From the NCBI GenBank assembly GCA_002862205.1, contig PKCN01000315.1, positions 1 to 57,270 on the forward strand: DNA of 57,270 nt, read 5' to 3'. This stretch comes from Planctomycetaceae bacterium (lineage in GTDB: Bacteria > Planctomycetota > Planctomycetia > Pirellulales > Pirellulaceae). The notes beneath the pieces are model-generated. The model had not been told where the DNA came from, ran no database searches, and saw only the letters and a list, made by a program, of their open reading frames with translations. A program made the position numbers and the translations under genes. The stretch's first letter is position 1. Every line of letters begins with the position of its first letter. Shown piece by piece: positions 55,885 through 57,270 of this stretch.

Positions 55885-56811
55885 ATGATTCGCTTTGTTT
55901 TGATGCTGCTTGCAGCAGCTTTTGGGATCAGTGCAGTACGTGGTTTTGCACAGGAGGCGAGGTCTGAGACAAAGCCTGCCGCCGTTGAAAATGCGGACCA
56001 GAAAACGAAAAAAACCGCGAAGCCGGATGATCAATACCTGCGAATCAAAAAATCGGATAATGGTGAGCCTCAAGCTCTGCAAACTGCCATTGTCAGGTAC
56101 GTCGGCAAGAAAGGTACCAAGAACGCCGGTAAGATCGTCGATCTCGTTGGGGTCGTTCATATTGGTCAGCGTGAATATTACGATGATCTGAATAAGAAAT
56201 TGGGCAAGTATGACTCTGTGCTCTATGAATTGGTGGCGCCCGATGGAACACGTATCAAACCAGACGACCTCAAAAAGAGCCGCTCTGTGATTGGGTCCAT
56301 GCAGTCTGGCATGAAAGATATGTTGAACCTCGAGTATCAGCTGGAATTGATCGACTATCTGGCGGAGAATTTCCGGCACGCAGACATGAGCCCGGAGGAG
56401 TTTGCAAAGGATCTTGAACGACGTGATGACAGCGTTCTGAAAATGGTTGCCCGGATGATGGGCGCGGGGTTGGCAAATCAGTCCGGCGGTGGTGATGCCG
56501 GGATGTTATTCGCTTTCTTGAGTAGCGATCGATCAAAGCGTCTCAAACAAACCATGGCAAAACAGTTGGTGGATGCCGGGTCGATGACAGCTGGCATGAA
56601 TGATGCCAACGGCGAAAATACGATCATCAAAGGACGCAATGCAAAGGCATTTCGCGTGCTCGAGGACGAGTTGTCGGGTGACTCCGAGCGTGTTGCTGTT
56701 TTCTACGGCGCTGGGCATCTGCCAGATATGGCACAGCGGTTGGAAGATGATTTTGATATGACCGAACGGAAAACAAATTGGTTAGATGCGTGGGATCTTA
56801 CCCGCAACTGA
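55885..56811 (+). CDS. Exported TraB/GumN-family protein
   Basis: A 308-aa protein with a signal peptide (MIRFVLMLLAAAFGISAVRG, then FAQE) and a TraB/PrgY/GumN-type domain. DLVGVVHIGQREYYDDL carries the conserved histidine, YELVAPDG follows, and the C-terminal VFYGAGHLPDMAQRL carries the GxxH motif. TraB-type proteins are related to metalloproteases of the TIKI group; the planctomycete role is unknown. The ATG at 55885 follows gaggg; an upstream start (55801) is open. Monocistronic. Confidence 0.88.
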   Translation: MIRFVLMLLAAAFGISAVRGFAQEARSETKPAAVENADQKTKKTAKPDDQYLRIKKSDNGEPQALQTAIVRYVGKKGTKNAGKIVDLVGVVHIGQREYYDDLNKKLGKYDSVLYELVAPDGTRIKPDDLKKSRSVIGSMQSGMKDMLNLEYQLELIDYLAENFRHADMSPEEFAKDLERRDDSVLKMVARMMGAGLANQSGGGDAGMLFAFLSSDRSKRLKQTMAKQLVDAGSMTAGMNDANGENTIIKGRNAKAFRVLEDELSGDSERVAVFYGAGHLPDMAQRLEDDFDMTERKTNWLDAWDLTRN

Positions 56812-56903
56812 ATCATTGTGGGTCGTGGCCTGCTGGGTTGGAAAGATGCTGGCATGCAAGATCGGACAAGCAACGACGGTTGATTTGAGCGGTTCCCGTG
56901 GCG

Positions 56904-56943
56904 GCTCAATGCCCCCGTCATCGATGGGAGCTCAATGCCCCCG
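56904..56943. repeat. 14-bp direct repeat, 2 copies
   Basis: gctcaatgcccccg occurs at 56904 and 56930 with 12 bases between, close to the end of the DUF1501 gene. Confidence 0.7.
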
Positions 56944-56946
56944 CGC

Positions 56947-57270
56947 TCAAGAAATGATGTCTTGAAGCACGCGTCCGTGCACGTCGGTCAACCGGAAGTC
57001 CCGGCCGGCGTGTCGATAGGTGAGGCGTTTGTGGTTGATGCCAAGCAGGTGCAGGATCGTTGCGTGAAGATCGTGGGTGTGTGTTGCGTCTGTGGCAGTG
57101 CGGATCCCGTATTCGTCTGAGGTTCCGTGCACCATACCGCCTTTGATACCACCGCCGGCCATCCATGAAGAGAAACAGTGTTTATGATGTTCTCGGCCTG
57201 CGTGGTTAGCGTCTTTGTTAAATGGTGTGCGTCCAAATTCGGTTGTCCAGACAACGAGTGTTCGATCCAG
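56947..57270 (-). CDS. DUF1501 protein, C-terminal part (gene runs off the window)
   Basis: The last 107 residues of a planctomycete-type DUF1501 (sulfatase-like, Tat-exported) protein. The visible segments VVWTTEFGRTPFNKD, NHAGREHHKHCFS, MAGGGIKGG, HDLHATILHLLGI and LTYRHAGRDFRLTDVHG are typical of the family end, and the stop is at 56947. The frame is open to the window edge; the rest of the gene lies beyond 57270. The family is abundant in Planctomycetes and often paired with DUF1549/DUF1553 cytochrome-like proteins. Substrate unknown. Confidence 0.93.
   Translation of the reverse strand: MDRTLVVWTTEFGRTPFNKDANHAGREHHKHCFSSWMAGGGIKGGMVHGTSDEYGIRTATDATHTHDLHATILHLLGINHKRLTYRHAGRDFRLTDVHGRVLQDIIS

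Overview
The window is about 57 kb of a bacterial chromosome with moderately high G+C, many GTG starts, long gene spacings and several gene families typical of Planctomycetes. Examples are a DUF1501-type protein, a short basic protein of planctomycete type, TPR-AAA proteins, Tat-exported phosphoesterases, and a GldG/DUF4340 ABC system. The overall impression is a member of the Pirellulaceae (Rhodopirellula-like). This assignment rests on recognising protein families by eye, with no database search. I saw no rRNA, tRNA, CRISPR array, insertion sequence or prophage.

Layout. 1-7.1 kb: ahcY (SAH hydrolase), a DUF1015 protein, parA-parB with a possible degenerate parS site upstream, and a membrane protein resembling a catalytically dead site-2 protease. 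7.4-11.9 kb: an enlarged GntP-type permease coupled to a tiny membrane protein, a histidine phosphatase, and two small exported proteins on the minus strand. 12.4-16.9 kb: a plus-strand cluster with a TPR-AAA ATPase overlapping a TPR-membrane protein, flanked by three small membrane proteins. 17.2-23.1 kb (minus): an ABC ATPase, a GldF-GldG fusion and a DUF4340 protein, which together form one predicted export or gliding-type ABC machine. 24-27.1 kb (minus): a 58-aa basic protein and topA. 27.6-34.2 kb: a repeat-rich PpiD/SurA-like protein, an NTPase with a signal-like N-terminus, and an FAD monooxygenase. 34.6-38.2 kb: small membrane proteins, a decayed esterase and a frameshifted TPR gene. 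38.4-41.3 kb: three exported proteins in a row (thioredoxin-like lipoprotein, Tat SGNH hydrolase, Tat metallophosphoesterase). 42.6-46.3 kb: an FHA-GAF-PP2C regulator, acylphosphatase and queA. 46.7-55.7 kb: a filament locus with two paralogous flagellins separated by an inverted MFS transporter gene, then an enlarged fliD and fliS. The end holds a TraB/GumN-type protein and the 3' part of a DUF1501 gene.

The most unusual global feature is the number of short tandem repeat arrays, with units of 12-27 bp and a different unit at each place. They lie in most of the longer intergenic gaps, at or across stop codons (acylphosphatase, queA), just after a stop (MFS), or in frame within genes (the PpiD-like protein and two small membrane proteins). 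The units are unrelated in sequence, so the pattern points to a local duplication process rather than a spreading element.

Starts were chosen by Shine-Dalgarno spacing, signal peptides and family-like N-termini. Where an upstream start is also open, this is stated.
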